Below are positions 1 to 9,897 of a stretch of DNA of 64,000 nucleotides, piece after piece. The notes under the pieces are model-generated. The model saw only the letters and a program-made list of their open reading frames with translations. It ran no database searches and was not told where the DNA came from. The DNA comes from Laspinema sp. D2d (GTDB taxonomy: Bacteria; Cyanobacteriota; Cyanobacteriia; Cyanobacteriales; Laspinemataceae), in NCBI RefSeq assembly GCF_025370755.1, contig NZ_JAMXFC010000006.1, positions 124,001 through 188,000 on the forward strand, given 5' to 3'. The position numbers and the translations under genes were made by a program. Within the stretch, counting starts at the first letter, position 1, and each line of letters opens with the position of its first letter.

Positions 1-1
1 G

Positions 2-730
2 TTATTTTGCTACCGAAATAAAATCCTTTGGGCTTACGGTCAAAGCCGGGAATTGAAAGAGCAAATGGTTGATGAATTTAATGAAATGTCTACTTCTATT
101 AAAGGATTATATAATTTAGAGCTACCAGAACTAAAATTAGCGTTGCAAAATAATTCATTAGCTTTATCAAACTTTGTCAGAAATATTAATAGTATTGAAG
201 TGAGACAGCATGAAATTGAGCTAAATTTGCATCAGTATGAAAAATCGGTTCAATCCATTGCTAAAAAAGCAGGGAATGTGTTTCAAGTGAGTAACGATTT
301 TAAGTTTTTACAAGAGTTTAGTGCCATTGTCAAAGCTAAGTATCAAAAGCAAATTGAACAAGATTATGCCAGTTTGCGTCCGTATTTGAATATCCTAGAA
401 AATCTGCGGGGGACAATTACCTCCATTGTGGAGATATCCCAAGCGCAAAGCGATCGCGATTTTCAAACCTTTGCTTGTCTCGCCGGGACCGGAATCGGGA
501 CTGCCGCTTTAGTTGCTTCTTCGTCATCGTCTTGGGTGATTCCCCTCAAACAGTCTCCCACGATCGCCGCGACTCTGGATCGGTTACAAGTCCCCGAACC
601 CTGGACCAATTTTAGCCTCGCTTTGTCCTTAAGTGCGATCGCCGGGTTGCTGGGATGTCTTGTGGCATCGGTTTGTATCGCTTGGTTTTGTCCCAAACGT
701 CTTGTGATTAAAAGCGATCGCCTGCGGTGA
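2..730 (+). CDS. Hypothetical membrane protein with coiled-coil region, 5' end outside window
   Basis: I do not recognise this family. The frame is open back to the first bases of the window and the upstream codons read like protein, so the gene probably begins before position 1. The first candidate starts inside the window are TTG at 53 and ATG at 65. The N-terminal two thirds is charged, Leu/Gln-rich and helical, consistent with coiled coil. Two hydrophobic segments follow near the C-terminus (around 470-535 and 620-690 in DNA coordinates), and the protein ends in a short basic tail, so it is probably membrane-anchored with a large soluble helical domain. It converges on the GTPase gene with only 34 bp between stops. 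No catalytic motif is visible. Confidence 0.6.
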   Translation, partial: LFCYRNKILWAYGQSRELKEQMVDEFNEMSTSIKGLYNLELPELKLALQNNSLALSNFVRNINSIEVRQHEIELNLHQYEKSVQSIAKKAGNVFQVSNDFKFLQEFSAIVKAKYQKQIEQDYASLRPYLNILENLRGTITSIVEISQAQSDRDFQTFACLAGTGIGTAALVASSSSSWVIPLKQSPTIAATLDRLQVPEPWTNFSLALSLSAIAGLLGCLVASVCIAWFCPKRLVIKSDRLR

Positions 731-764
731 GTCTAACGGATTCTTCTCATCCCTAAACCCACAT

Positions 765-2480
765 TTACCAATCATCCCGTCGGCGATCAACTTGCCAATC
801 ATCCTCGGGTTCATCTCCTAAGTAACGAACCAACGGTGCTCGTTCTGGATAATCTGGGCGATCGCGAATTACAGGGATTTTATCATAATCTCGGTCATAA
901 TCCCGGTCATAATCCGGTTCATACCCTTTGGGTTCATTATCATAATTGTCATCATCCTCGGACTCCAATGCCTCTTTTAACGGATCAACCACCCGGGCGA
1001 TCGCATCTTTGACAAATACCTTGACAAACTCTTCTTTTTTCGTCAATTGAAATTGTCGCTGCACCACTTCGGTGATTCCCCCATCCCCCCAATCTTGGTC
1101 ATGGCGGAAATATTCAATAAAACTTTTTCCGGCAATTCGGGTTAAATAAGCTGCTGTTACCCCTTGAATGGCTTTGCCTACCACAAACGTTCCTAAATTC
1201 AACTGTAGGGCGGCGGTTACTAACTTTATCGCCCCTTCGACAATCCCTAAACTTGCCAAAGTTTTGCCCAAAGATAAGGCTAATTCTCGTCCCCGATCCA
1301 AATTAATTTCACAGCCGTAAATTTTACCAATTTCTACCACCATTTGAGCATTAACTGCGGCAGTGGCGAGGACATCAATCACCGGGACGGGAGTACAAGC
1401 AATTACCCCTGCGCCAATCCATTGAAAGCGATCGACCACTTTTTCGGCTTGGCGGCGACGCTGGGAATCAATTAACCGTCGCGCTTCTTCCCCCAGGCGT
1501 TGAGATTGTAATAAAATATTATCGGCTACTAAATCCTCCCCTTCTGCCCGCAAAATAGCCGCCATGCGACGAATTAAAGGCATGATATCCGGGTCCGCTT
1601 GGAAAACACCCCCATTATCTAAGGGAACCGCTTTGGGATTAGCGGCGATCGCCACCACATCCATTGCGGAAATAAATCCCGTCACGCGTTCCCGGAGTTT
1701 GGCTAAAATATATTCTCGTTCTTCGTCGGGATAGAGGTCAATTTTATTTAAAACCACAATGGATCGTTTGCCAATTTGGGCTAAAACTTCCAAAGGTTGA
1801 TGTTCTGATCGCGTTAAATCATTATCAACCACAAATAATAATAAATCCGCTTCTGTTGCCAGCGATCGCGCCAATTTTTCCCGTTCAGTTCCGGCAATTC
1901 CTGCCTCTAAAATTCCCGGCGTATCTGTAATTACAATTTCTCGTTCTAGTCCTTGCAGTTGTAACCGATAGGTTTCTCCTACCTCCGTTGTCCCCATCGG
2001 TGCATCCACTCGTCCCACCATCCGTCCTAACAAGGCATTAATCAGAGAGGTTTTCCCCGAGGATCCGGTCCCGAAAATCACCACCTGAATGTTCCCTCGG
2101 GAGAGATTTTGTTCCAACTCTCGCGATCGCTGCAATAAGGCTTTTTTAGTGACTTCATCTTGGATGCGATCGACCTGTTGACGCACGACCCGTAAGGTTT
2201 GTCCTGCCGCATCAGACTTGCGTTCCGGAATTTTGACCCGGCGTTTTCCTCGACCCCGACGCGACGAAGAACCCCCGGCAAACAGTTGGAGATAGTAAAT
2301 AAACGCCCCAATCAGGACGATCAGCAGGGCGATCACCAGTAACAGCAGCAAAGTTGCCAGCAGAGGGGCGGTAAAGCTAATCTGCACATAAAGCTGGTAA
2401 ATGGAACTCACCAGCCAGAGGACCATCCCCAAAATGAGGATGATTCCGCCGAATAGGGTTAACAGACGAGTTAAACGCAT
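765..2480 (-). CDS. Membrane-associated Era/YcjF-like GTPase with C-terminal DUF697
   Basis: This is a 571-aa GTPase of the TRAFAC class joined to a DUF697-type C-terminal domain. Two hydrophobic segments lie near the N-terminus, followed by a basic linker. The G domain shows the P-loop GTGSSGKTS, a G2 Thr in GTTEVGE, the G3 motif DTPG and the G4 motif NKID. A hydrophobic helical region after it corresponds to DUF697, and the tail is Asp/Tyr/Arg-rich and repetitive. The reading frame extends upstream to 2633, but the extra 51 residues are Pro/Ser/Arg-rich and precede a good membrane start, so I use ATG at 2480. Proteins of this group are membrane-bound GTPases of unknown cellular role. The 200 bp to the cyclase stop carry a dispersed repeat. 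Confidence 0.85.
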   Translation of the reverse strand: MRLTRLLTLFGGIILILGMVLWLVSSIYQLYVQISFTAPLLATLLLLLVIALLIVLIGAFIYYLQLFAGGSSSRRGRGKRRVKIPERKSDAAGQTLRVVRQQVDRIQDEVTKKALLQRSRELEQNLSRGNIQVVIFGTGSSGKTSLINALLGRMVGRVDAPMGTTEVGETYRLQLQGLEREIVITDTPGILEAGIAGTEREKLARSLATEADLLLFVVDNDLTRSEHQPLEVLAQIGKRSIVVLNKIDLYPDEEREYILAKLRERVTGFISAMDVVAIAANPKAVPLDNGGVFQADPDIMPLIRRMAAILRAEGEDLVADNILLQSQRLGEEARRLIDSQRRRQAEKVVDRFQWIGAGVIACTPVPVIDVLATAAVNAQMVVEIGKIYGCEINLDRGRELALSLGKTLASLGIVEGAIKLVTAALQLNLGTFVVGKAIQGVTAAYLTRIAGKSFIEYFRHDQDWGDGGITEVVQRQFQLTKKEEFVKVFVKDAIARVVDPLKEALESEDDDNYDNEPKGYEPDYDRDYDRDYDKIPVIRDRPDYPERAPLVRYLGDEPEDDWQVDRRRDDW

Positions 2481-2630
2481 GGAAGTTGGGGATGGGATGG
2501 AGTCTGCTTTGATCTTAATGCTTGGCTTGGTGGATGTGGTGGCAGGGGCCGATCTAATCGGGCGATCGCCCCTGGGACATCGGGACGGGATAGAAGGACA
2601 AGAAACTGGGTTTTTATGCAGAATCTGGGG

Positions 2631-2662
2631 CAAGAAACCCGGTTTCTGACCGTTACTCTACC
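2631..2662 (+). repeat. Dispersed repeat with AGAAACCCGGTTTCT core
   Basis: This segment contains the near-palindrome AGAAACC-C-GGTTTCT and shares CAAGAAACCCG and CCGTTACT-N-TACC with 19486-19519. It lies just past the cyclase stop, in the gap before the GTPase gene. Confidence 0.5.
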
Positions 2663-2680
2663 GACATTTTGAGGGAAAGA

Positions 2681-5266
2681 TTAGGAGTGATTTTCGGAAT
2701 GTTCAGGATTATCCAGGAGACTTTCGGCCTCTTTTTGGTGACAGCGATCGAGGTAAATTTGGGCAACGGTATCTCCGGGGTGGATACTCAGACAATGTTG
2801 AAATAAAACTTTGGCTTCCCGAAAATGATTCAAATAAAACCATAAAATCCCTTGTTCAAAGTCAGGTCGGGTTTTTAACTTGCCTTCGCGAACCTCGGGC
2901 AAATCCGCATCAAAAACTTCATAGACGGTGACTTCTTGGGATTTGCCTTTGACCGTGACCCGATCAATCAAACGAATATGATAATGATTGGGATTTTCTA
3001 AATTTAAAAAGGTTTCTTGGGTGATTAATAAAGAAACTCCGTAAGATTTGGTGAGGGTTTCAATGCGGGAGGCTAAATTCACCGCGTCCCCAATTACCGT
3101 CCCATCAATTCGGTTTTGTCCCCCGACAGTTCCTAGCATTAAAGAGCCAGTATTGATCCCAATGCCAATTTTAATTTGAGGCCGTCCCGGTCGGCCTCGG
3201 GTGGTGTTATATTCGGCTAATTTTTCTAACATGGAAATTGCGGCTTTAACGGCATTATCCGGTTCTCCTCCAAATAAGGCCATAATTGCATCGCCAATAT
3301 ATTTATCAATAAAGCCATTGTTTTCGATAATGGCCGGTTCCAGACGGGAAAGCACGCCATTAATAAATTTAAAATTTTCATCGGGAGTCATGCTTTCGGA
3401 GAGGGTGGTAAAGTTGCGGATATCAGAAAATAACACCGACATTTCTTGTTCCACAGCATCACCGACTTTGACTTCGACAAGGCTTTCATAGCCTAAGAAG
3501 GAGAGGAATTGATTGGGGACAAAGCGTTCGGCGACTTCGGTTAAGCGTTCTTCTGCATCTAAAGAGCGTTCTAAGTCTTCATTGAGTTCACAGAGTTTTT
3601 GAACGAAGGCTTGCCGTTCGGATTCAGCTTGTTTGCGATCGCTAATATTTTGAAAGGCAACAATTGCAAAGGCTACATTACCTTCTTCATCATAAATTGG
3701 GGTTCCCCAAGCTTCGATGGGAATGATTTTATCCCCTTGCCGAATTTCGATATCATTCGCTGTGGCATACTCTCCTTTTAAAGCACGACTCACCGGCAAA
3801 TTGGCGAGGGGATAGAGATGTTCTGTCCCCGCTAAATAGTTATGATAAAGGGGTTGTTTGCCCTGATTTTGCTCCGATGCAATCACCCCGGTTCCTAAGA
3901 TTTCTGTAGCTTTTTTATTGATAAAATAGGAGTGGCCTCGGGCATCAACGATGGAAATCCCCACGGGCACTGCTTCTAAAAATTCCGTGAGTTTGCGATC
4001 TCGATCGCGCAGCAATTTGCGACTGTGATAGTCTGTTACCACAATGGCAGACCCAACTAAGGCAACGAGGGGAGTAACCACAGGAATCCACCAACTGTAC
4101 AAAAAGGCCAGGAATCCAATGGCAATGGTACTAAATCCCCCGAATAAAACATTGACAATTAGAAGGGGAGACCAGATTCTCTTCTGTTCCGCCACACTAC
4201 TCGATCGCCACCGCCATGCGATCGCCGCACCAATGCCGGACCAAACGATAATCCAGAAAACTTCGACCCCATTGGACCACACCTGTAAAAAAGGTCGTCC
4301 TTCTAAAGCCCCACTGAGCATCTGCGAGATGGTGTTGGCATGAATGACAATTCCCGGGGTCCGTTCTGAGTTGATTAACAGATTGCGGTTTCGGTGAAAC
4401 CCACTGATAAACGGGGTGTAGAAAAAATCATTGAGGCTGGGTGCTTTGGCCCCAATCAGCACAATGCGATCGCGCATCAGATCCGGTGGAATCTGGTTTT
4501 CTAAAACCTCCGTCATGGCAATCTGCCCAAACTGTTGCAATGGCCCTCGGTAATTCAGCAACATCTGATATCCTCCGGCATTGGCACGAACATACCCCCC
4601 ATCATTGCGACTAAAGGGGATAAATAGGGCTTTTCCCAATCTCAAATGCTTTTTGTCAGGATCAACCATTTCCAAATGAATGTCTTGTTTTTCCAAATAA
4701 AGCAAGCTCAGAAGTGCGGGAAAACTTAACTGGGTTTCGTCGGATTTATTGGGGTGAGATAATAAAGTCCGGCGGATTTTGCCATCGTCATCTAAAACCA
4801 CATCGGCAATCCCCACCTGTTCTAACTCCTTTAAAGTCGGTTGCGCCGCAACACTGGCACCAATGACTTTCTCCACGCCGATGAGATTCTCAGTGGACTT
4901 AATGACTTGTACCAGTTCTTGATGTCCCGGTTCCACCGGAAGATCTCGATAGAGATCCAAGCCAATAGCAGCCGGTTGTTGTTCTTTGATTTTTTGAATT
5001 AATTGGGCTAACTGGCGATCGGGCATGGGCCATTGTCCCACTTTTCGGATGTCCGACTCATCAATAGTGACAATGACAATGCGTTCCTCTGGTGCTTCTT
5101 TCGGACGCCAGCGAAAAAAGCGATCGAGCATTCCCAACTCCTGAGTTTCCAGCCATCCGAGGGAGTTGATTGCGATCGCAATCCCGGCTACCACAGGTGC
5201 AGTAATCAATGGAGCACGCCATTGCCATACTTTTCGTTTGAAGCTCACTGTGAGCTTGTGGCACAT
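2681..5266 (-). CDS. CHASE2-PAS class III adenylate/guanylate cyclase
   Basis: This 861-aa membrane receptor cyclase has an N-terminal transmembrane helix (about residues 18-36), a large extracytoplasmic CHASE2 sensor (about 45-320), three transmembrane helices (about 335-410), a PAS domain (about 425-545), a short coiled coil and a class III cyclase domain (about 590-770). The two metal-binding aspartates are visible in FSDIRNFT and YIGDAIMA. Base-selecting positions are Lys in FIDKYIGD and Thr in GTVIGDAVN, a combination common in bacterial adenylate cyclases, so cAMP is the likely product; the transition-state Asn/Arg pair is in VNLASR. A C-terminal segment of about 70 residues resembles TPR. 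It is the last gene of a same-strand surface cluster. TGATCTCTA at 5318-5326 matches part of a motif upstream of sigF and the DUF928 gene. Confidence 0.9.
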   Translation of the reverse strand: MCHKLTVSFKRKVWQWRAPLITAPVVAGIAIAINSLGWLETQELGMLDRFFRWRPKEAPEERIVIVTIDESDIRKVGQWPMPDRQLAQLIQKIKEQQPAAIGLDLYRDLPVEPGHQELVQVIKSTENLIGVEKVIGASVAAQPTLKELEQVGIADVVLDDDGKIRRTLLSHPNKSDETQLSFPALLSLLYLEKQDIHLEMVDPDKKHLRLGKALFIPFSRNDGGYVRANAGGYQMLLNYRGPLQQFGQIAMTEVLENQIPPDLMRDRIVLIGAKAPSLNDFFYTPFISGFHRNRNLLINSERTPGIVIHANTISQMLSGALEGRPFLQVWSNGVEVFWIIVWSGIGAAIAWRWRSSSVAEQKRIWSPLLIVNVLFGGFSTIAIGFLAFLYSWWIPVVTPLVALVGSAIVVTDYHSRKLLRDRDRKLTEFLEAVPVGISIVDARGHSYFINKKATEILGTGVIASEQNQGKQPLYHNYLAGTEHLYPLANLPVSRALKGEYATANDIEIRQGDKIIPIEAWGTPIYDEEGNVAFAIVAFQNISDRKQAESERQAFVQKLCELNEDLERSLDAEERLTEVAERFVPNQFLSFLGYESLVEVKVGDAVEQEMSVLFSDIRNFTTLSESMTPDENFKFINGVLSRLEPAIIENNGFIDKYIGDAIMALFGGEPDNAVKAAISMLEKLAEYNTTRGRPGRPQIKIGIGINTGSLMLGTVGGQNRIDGTVIGDAVNLASRIETLTKSYGVSLLITQETFLNLENPNHYHIRLIDRVTVKGKSQEVTVYEVFDADLPEVREGKLKTRPDFEQGILWFYLNHFREAKVLFQHCLSIHPGDTVAQIYLDRCHQKEAESLLDNPEHSENHS

Positions 5267-5605
5267 AGATTTCGCTGAACCCAGAATTGATTTTGATCCC
5301 TCAAAGAAAATAGGTCATGATCTCTAGGTATCATTCCTCAGTTTCTCCCCCACTTTACATTCTAAGGATAACCCAAGGTTTTCAGTGTCCTGCTCTATCT
5401 TCTCAATGTCTTTCCCAGTTCCACGGATTGCGGTATTCCAGATAGCAAAATCGGTCCGGGAATTAATTGCCGGTGTATGAAATTCTCGGGCCCTCTGTGA
5501 ACGCTTTGCAGGGATGGAAAAACCCGGCTTCGTAAAAAACCGGGTTTCTGTAGAACGGGCTGTTACACTCAACGTCTTGAGTGGTTTTTACAAGTCTGGG
5601 GGGTC
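5267..5605. other. Intergenic region between cyclase and DUF928 gene
   Basis: No gene is seen. It holds the probable DUF928 terminator at 5520-5547 and, near the cyclase start, the TGATCTCTA element at 5318-5326. The hairpin arms belong to the dispersed AAACCCGG/CCGGGTTT repeat type found elsewhere in the window. Confidence 0.6.
5520..5547 (-). terminator. Probable intrinsic terminator of the DUF928 gene
   Basis: Arms AAACCCGG (5520-5527) and CCGGGTTT (5540-5547) form a perfect 8-bp stem with a 12-nt loop. Read on the minus strand, the stem runs directly into a run of five T. It lies 59 bp past the DUF928 stop. Confidence 0.55.
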
Positions 5606-6358
5606 TTAGGGTTCCAAAATCGGCTCGTTGGCAACGTTTTCGAGTCCGACCGAACTTAAAAAGTCTACCCACTCTTGAGTGTAGGTTTGGGGCTGCGATC
5701 GCCGCAGATCCGCTAAGGTAGTCACCGCATCATACCAAATCCCCTCAGCTCCGTAGGAAGTGGCTGCTTCAATCGACTCTACTCCTTCGTAACTATTCAG
5801 CTTCGCCGTGGGTTCAACTCGCTGTAACCACCCCTCAACCCGGGGACTATCCGCTCTTGCCGGACGTTCGCAAGCGACAACAAAGGACCACTGATAGGTT
5901 GTCCCCACTTCTAGGGCCGGAGCACTTTCTGGAAGGGTGAGGCGGACGATCCCTCCTTCCTGGGGAATGTTGACCTGGGTTTGGTAATAATAATCTTCTG
6001 TTTGGTCTTTGAGGATAAAATAGCCTTGCTCTGCCTTGGTTTCCGGAACGTACACGAACAACGTGGGGCGCTCAGATACCGTTAACCCTTCCTTGGTTTC
6101 CGGCAAAATAGGCATTAACGAAGGACCTTCCACCATCCCATCCTGGGGGCAGAATCCGCCTTGACGAGAGGCCCCTCCGGCTGAATCGTTCAGACGTTCC
6201 CGGGTAGGGGGCTCAAAGGTCACTCGGGCGAGGAGTTGAGGACCGGGCAACGGGGAAGAGACTTGTGCTCGACTCGGTAAAGCGGCCAGAAAAGCTAAGT
6301 TGAGAGATAGGGCGATAGAACAGAGTACCCAGGAACCCTGGTAATTGTTACGGGCCAT
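5606..6358 (-). CDS. DUF928 domain exported protein
   Basis: This 250-aa protein has a Sec-type signal peptide (hydrophobic stretch about residues 9-28, likely cleavage after SRAQ) followed by a DUF928 domain. Visible hallmarks are the EPPTRERLNDSAGGASRQGG segment with two nearby Cys, the Thr/Leu-rich strand region around TVSERPTLFVYVPET, and the TTYQWSFVVAC segment. The family is found mainly in cyanobacteria, and its biochemical function is unknown to me. The longest frame starts at 6424, but ATG at 6358 places the signal peptide at the N-terminus. The gene lies between the exported CHAT protein and the CHASE2 cyclase on the same strand. Its upstream region shares a 16-nt element with sigF. 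Confidence 0.85.
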   Translation of the reverse strand: MARNNYQGSWVLCSIALSLNLAFLAALPSRAQVSSPLPGPQLLARVTFEPPTRERLNDSAGGASRQGGFCPQDGMVEGPSLMPILPETKEGLTVSERPTLFVYVPETKAEQGYFILKDQTEDYYYQTQVNIPQEGGIVRLTLPESAPALEVGTTYQWSFVVACERPARADSPRVEGWLQRVEPTAKLNSYEGVESIEAATSYGAEGIWYDAVTTLADLRRSQPQTYTQEWVDFLSSVGLENVANEPILEP

Positions 6359-6962
6359 GATTTTGCTACCTTTTAATGATTCGATGGGGGGACTCAGGGT
6401 CAGCGCCTCTCTAAGGTTTCTCAATTTTAGGGATCAAGGTTGCTGGTCATAGCACCGCAGTGATCTCTAAAATAATTTGGCTCAATCGGCACGTCATGTT
6501 CTCAGGAACTGAGGACCTTTGCTGATTTATTGACTCGATTGGCTTGCCCTGTCTAGTTATCTACAAATAACCACAAAATAAGTGGCTGAATGAATCCCAA
6601 TGGATTCATCTCCCAAATTTAGCACCCGATGGGTTTTTATACGCTTACTATAACAAGGTAAATTAGCCCTGTCTATAGGCGATCGCCCCCTTTGTAAAAA
6701 TTTTGATTAGACTCCCGGTCAAAAGAGCTACTTGAGCTTTCTTAGACAATCCGACTCAACCCTTGAAGGCAACAGCTTACGCAGAAAACCGAGACGTTAG
6801 AACTAAGCCAGTCGGCTTCGTGATTCGGGTTGGAAGTTCATCAAACTTTTACAATGCGATCGCTTGAATTTTCTGGGCCAGAGAATTACAAAACTTAAGC
6901 AATATTTTCGATTTCACGGTACAGATCCTATTTTACTTGGGGAATGTAGGTTCCCCGAGTCA
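6359..6962. other. Non-coding interval upstream of the DUF928 gene
   Basis: About 600 bp without a convincing gene on either strand. It contains the shared 16-nt element at 6455-6470. An uncharacterised stretch around 6720-6860 has some short complementary segments (for example AAGCC/GGCTT near 6806-6820), but I could not match it to a known RNA family. Confidence 0.5.
6455..6470 (-). promoter_or_regulatory. 16-nt element shared with the sigF upstream region
   Basis: CCGCAGTGATCTCTAA (plus-strand reading) is identical at 51356-51371 upstream of sigF. The flanks are also alike: AGGTTG-N-TGGT on one side and an AATTT on the other. Here it lies about 97 bp upstream of the DUF928 start. It could be a promoter, operator or leader element; which one is not shown by sequence. 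Confidence 0.4.
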
Positions 6963-9611
6963 TTAGAGCCAATTTCCCACCAGGACAAAGGGGGCCCAAT
7001 AAAAGGGATGCTCATATTTGGGGTTTTGTAATAAGGTTAACTGACTCTGACGCAGGGCTTGAGCTTTACTCATCGGCAATTGTCCAGATTGGGTGATTTC
7101 ATCTGCCGTTGCCAAGCCCACCAAATTGCGGTAAAATTCCGTGACTAACAGGGCGGTAGATTCGTCATTCACCGCCCAAAGAGTGGCTAAGGTAGACCTT
7201 GCGCCGGACCGCACTGCAACCCCCGCCAATCCTAAACCCGCTTGCTTATCTCCAGCCGCCGTTTGACAAGCACTCAGCACCAGTAATTCAATAGGATTGG
7301 TCAACCCCAATTCCCGAGTTTGTAGCAATTCTTCAAACTCCGTGACCCGAATTTTATCATCCCAAGTCAGAATAAAAGTTTGTTCGGAATCGGAGCTAAA
7401 TTGACCGTGAGTGGCTAAATGAATCACCGGGAAATCAACAGCAGAAATGGCCGCAGTCAGGTTCAATTCTGTAAATTCGCTATCCAACAAGACTTTGGCA
7501 TTCGGCACCGAATCTCCTATCTGCTTTAATTCAAGTTGTACTCCGGGTAAGGCACTGAAACCCTGCCTTGCATCGGTCAGTCCTGCACTCAGAACTTGAA
7601 TTTTTTCCCCAGTTAAGGGTCGCGGGGCGAGGAGTTGTAAGCCTGGAGTGAGGGCAACATTATAGCGTTCAATGACATAGCGATCGCCATCATGGAGAGC
7701 CGACATGGGTAGATTTCTCAAGAACCCGTCCAGGACAAAAACTAAGGTTTCTACCCCATTTTCGGCTAACGCAGGTTCCGCCGGTCGAATTAACCAATCA
7801 TAGATTTCTTGGGACAATTTTAGCCGCTGGCGGTTAGAAAAAGCGGGGTTCAAAAATTGCTGAAATTCCTCTAGGGTCTTCTCAATTTCGGCGGCAGGTT
7901 GGCGAGTTTCATACTGGATAAGAGGTTGTCCGGAAATGGAGACAATCACCGCCAAGCGCTCGGATAAAATCATCGGATAAAGTGCCGCCGCTTTCGGGTC
8001 TACTTCATCAATTTGTTCCGGCTGCACATCCAAACAAGCATCTTTAAAATAGTTATCTAATTCGGCCAGTTGCAGGGATTCAATGGTGGCCCGAGCTTCT
8101 TTGAGATACTCTTGCGCGGGTTTTTGTTCCACTTGTTTAGCGCGATCAAGCAATAAACTCACCAGTTGTCGATAGAGAGGTTCGACGCGATCGCGGAAAG
8201 AAAACTGCACCTGACGATCAATCGCCACCAAATCACTACGGAGGGATTGTAAGCTATTCACCGCTTCACTATAAGCGGCGATCGCCCCGGGTTGATCGCC
8301 ACTCTGAATCCGCAGTCTTCCTAATTGCCATTGCCACTGATAAGCTATATCAGAGGCTTGAAGAGTTTGAGCAATATTTAAGGCCGTTTCACTATATTGT
8401 CGGGCTGTATTAACCTCGCCCATTTCTTCATAAATTCTCCCTAAATTTCCCAAGGCATAAGACTCAGCCCGTTGATCCCTAATCTCCCGGGCTGCCATCA
8501 CAGCTTTTTGTAATAAAGGAATCGTTTCCCTGGTTTGAAATTCCCCCGGAATGGGATTTTCTTCTTCTTGTCCCAGGCAGTTTGCTTTTTTCTGTTCTAG
8601 ACAAATCAGATTTTTTGCAAAATTCACTTGGGCATAAATCCCCGGTCGAGAAGCCGATAATAGGGAAAGGGGTTCAGAAATTTCCCCACTCAGTTGGCGG
8701 GCTTTTTCCCAATTGCCTGTTTCAATCAATAAACTGAGTTGATTTAATTGGGCTTGCAGTTTAATTTGAGGAAATTGAGTTGCCCTTTCTGCCGCAGTTT
8801 GATAAAGTTGAATCGCTTCTTCTGAATTATTTAAAGCCCGTAACGTATTGCCTAAACTTAATAAAATTCCCCCGGTTTGTTCCGTCGAAGCCCGGTTGTT
8901 TTGTAAACTTAAGGCTTGGCGTAACAGTCGTTCTGACTCCTGAAATGCGCCACTTGCTCGCCGGATCTCTCCCAGGTTCAATAATCCTACTGCTTGAATC
9001 GAGCGATCGGGCTGGTTCTGTAATCGTTGTTCCACCTGTTCTAAGAGGGTGGTTGCACGGCGATAGAGTCCTAATGCTTGCATCGCCCGGGCTTGATTAA
9101 TTTGGCTGAGAATTTCCCCGGTGGGGTCTTCAGCTTGGCGATAGGCAGCGGTAGCTTCTTGCCAGGTGCTTAAGGCGGCAGCGGCATTGCCTCGGAAGAA
9201 TTGTAAACGACCTTCTGCATTCAGAATTTGGGCGCGGACGGTTTCCCGATCGCCCCGATCGCCTTGAGACACTTGGGCAATTGTTCCTTGTGCGGAGGCG
9301 ATCGCCTCCGTTGCTTTGGGATAATCTCCTAAACTCTGATACGCTAACGATAAAAAGCTCAAGGCTTGAGCTTGACCCAATAAATTCTCTTCTTCTGAAA
9401 AGGCGATCGCCGCCTGTTCCCAAAACTGCACCGCCTCCGAAAACTGTCCCGCTTCATAGCGACTTTTTCCTTCGGTTAATAATTCAGTAACAGCTTGGGC
9501 ATTCACACTCACCGAGGATGCTCCCTCAGGACTCAACCCCCATGCTACTCGAACCGTGAGGCTTAAACTAAAACCCAACAAAGCAACAATAATAAACCGA
9601 ATTCTCTGCAT
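6963..9611 (-). CDS. Exported TPR-CHAT domain protein (caspase-like protease fold)
   Basis: This 882-aa protein has a Sec signal peptide (hydrophobic stretch about residues 7-22), a long array of TPR-like helical repeats (about 50-490), a linker and a C-terminal CHAT domain (about 590-880). The CHAT catalytic dyad is present: His in LATHGQ (about residue 731) and Cys in LSACQT (about 781), followed by the conserved GxAGVAVRSGARSTLATLW block. CHAT proteins are clan CD peptidases related to caspases and separase. The signal peptide puts this one outside the cytoplasm. The start was moved from 9716 to ATG 9611, which begins the signal peptide. It sits between two TPS adhesins upstream and DUF928 plus a CHASE2 cyclase downstream, so these neighbours are possible substrates or partners (inference). 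Confidence 0.9.
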   Translation of the reverse strand: MQRIRFIIVALLGFSLSLTVRVAWGLSPEGASSVSVNAQAVTELLTEGKSRYEAGQFSEAVQFWEQAAIAFSEEENLLGQAQALSFLSLAYQSLGDYPKATEAIASAQGTIAQVSQGDRGDRETVRAQILNAEGRLQFFRGNAAAALSTWQEATAAYRQAEDPTGEILSQINQARAMQALGLYRRATTLLEQVEQRLQNQPDRSIQAVGLLNLGEIRRASGAFQESERLLRQALSLQNNRASTEQTGGILLSLGNTLRALNNSEEAIQLYQTAAERATQFPQIKLQAQLNQLSLLIETGNWEKARQLSGEISEPLSLLSASRPGIYAQVNFAKNLICLEQKKANCLGQEEENPIPGEFQTRETIPLLQKAVMAAREIRDQRAESYALGNLGRIYEEMGEVNTARQYSETALNIAQTLQASDIAYQWQWQLGRLRIQSGDQPGAIAAYSEAVNSLQSLRSDLVAIDRQVQFSFRDRVEPLYRQLVSLLLDRAKQVEQKPAQEYLKEARATIESLQLAELDNYFKDACLDVQPEQIDEVDPKAAALYPMILSERLAVIVSISGQPLIQYETRQPAAEIEKTLEEFQQFLNPAFSNRQRLKLSQEIYDWLIRPAEPALAENGVETLVFVLDGFLRNLPMSALHDGDRYVIERYNVALTPGLQLLAPRPLTGEKIQVLSAGLTDARQGFSALPGVQLELKQIGDSVPNAKVLLDSEFTELNLTAAISAVDFPVIHLATHGQFSSDSEQTFILTWDDKIRVTEFEELLQTRELGLTNPIELLVLSACQTAAGDKQAGLGLAGVAVRSGARSTLATLWAVNDESTALLVTEFYRNLVGLATADEITQSGQLPMSKAQALRQSQLTLLQNPKYEHPFYWAPFVLVGNWL

Positions 9612-9897
9612 TTTTTGATGTCCTTTGGGAATGAATGGTGATAATTTCTTGAACCCGAAACAATAAAATAGACTTTCTGTATAATTCCGCCTGAAAAGTT
9701 CAGGGTTTTGATACATCCGAGACCTCTCCCCGGCCCTCTCCTCTGAGGAGAGGGAGAAGAAAAAATAAATATCCTTGCCAGGAGGACCTTTCCGCCTCCC
9801 CCTTCCCTACGAGGGAAGGGGGTTGGGGGGTTAGGTTTCCTCTCCCCAGACACCAGCAAGAGCTATTACACCCCAAAATTAGAGTTCCCTCACAAGT

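Noticed and set aside
2480-2633. N-terminal extension of the DUF697 GTPase
   Set aside because: Composition is Pro/Ser/Arg-rich and unlike the protein; ATG 2480 begins a credible membrane segment.
6720-6870. Possible non-coding RNA upstream of the DUF928 gene
   Set aside because: Only short scattered complementarity was seen and no match to a known family.
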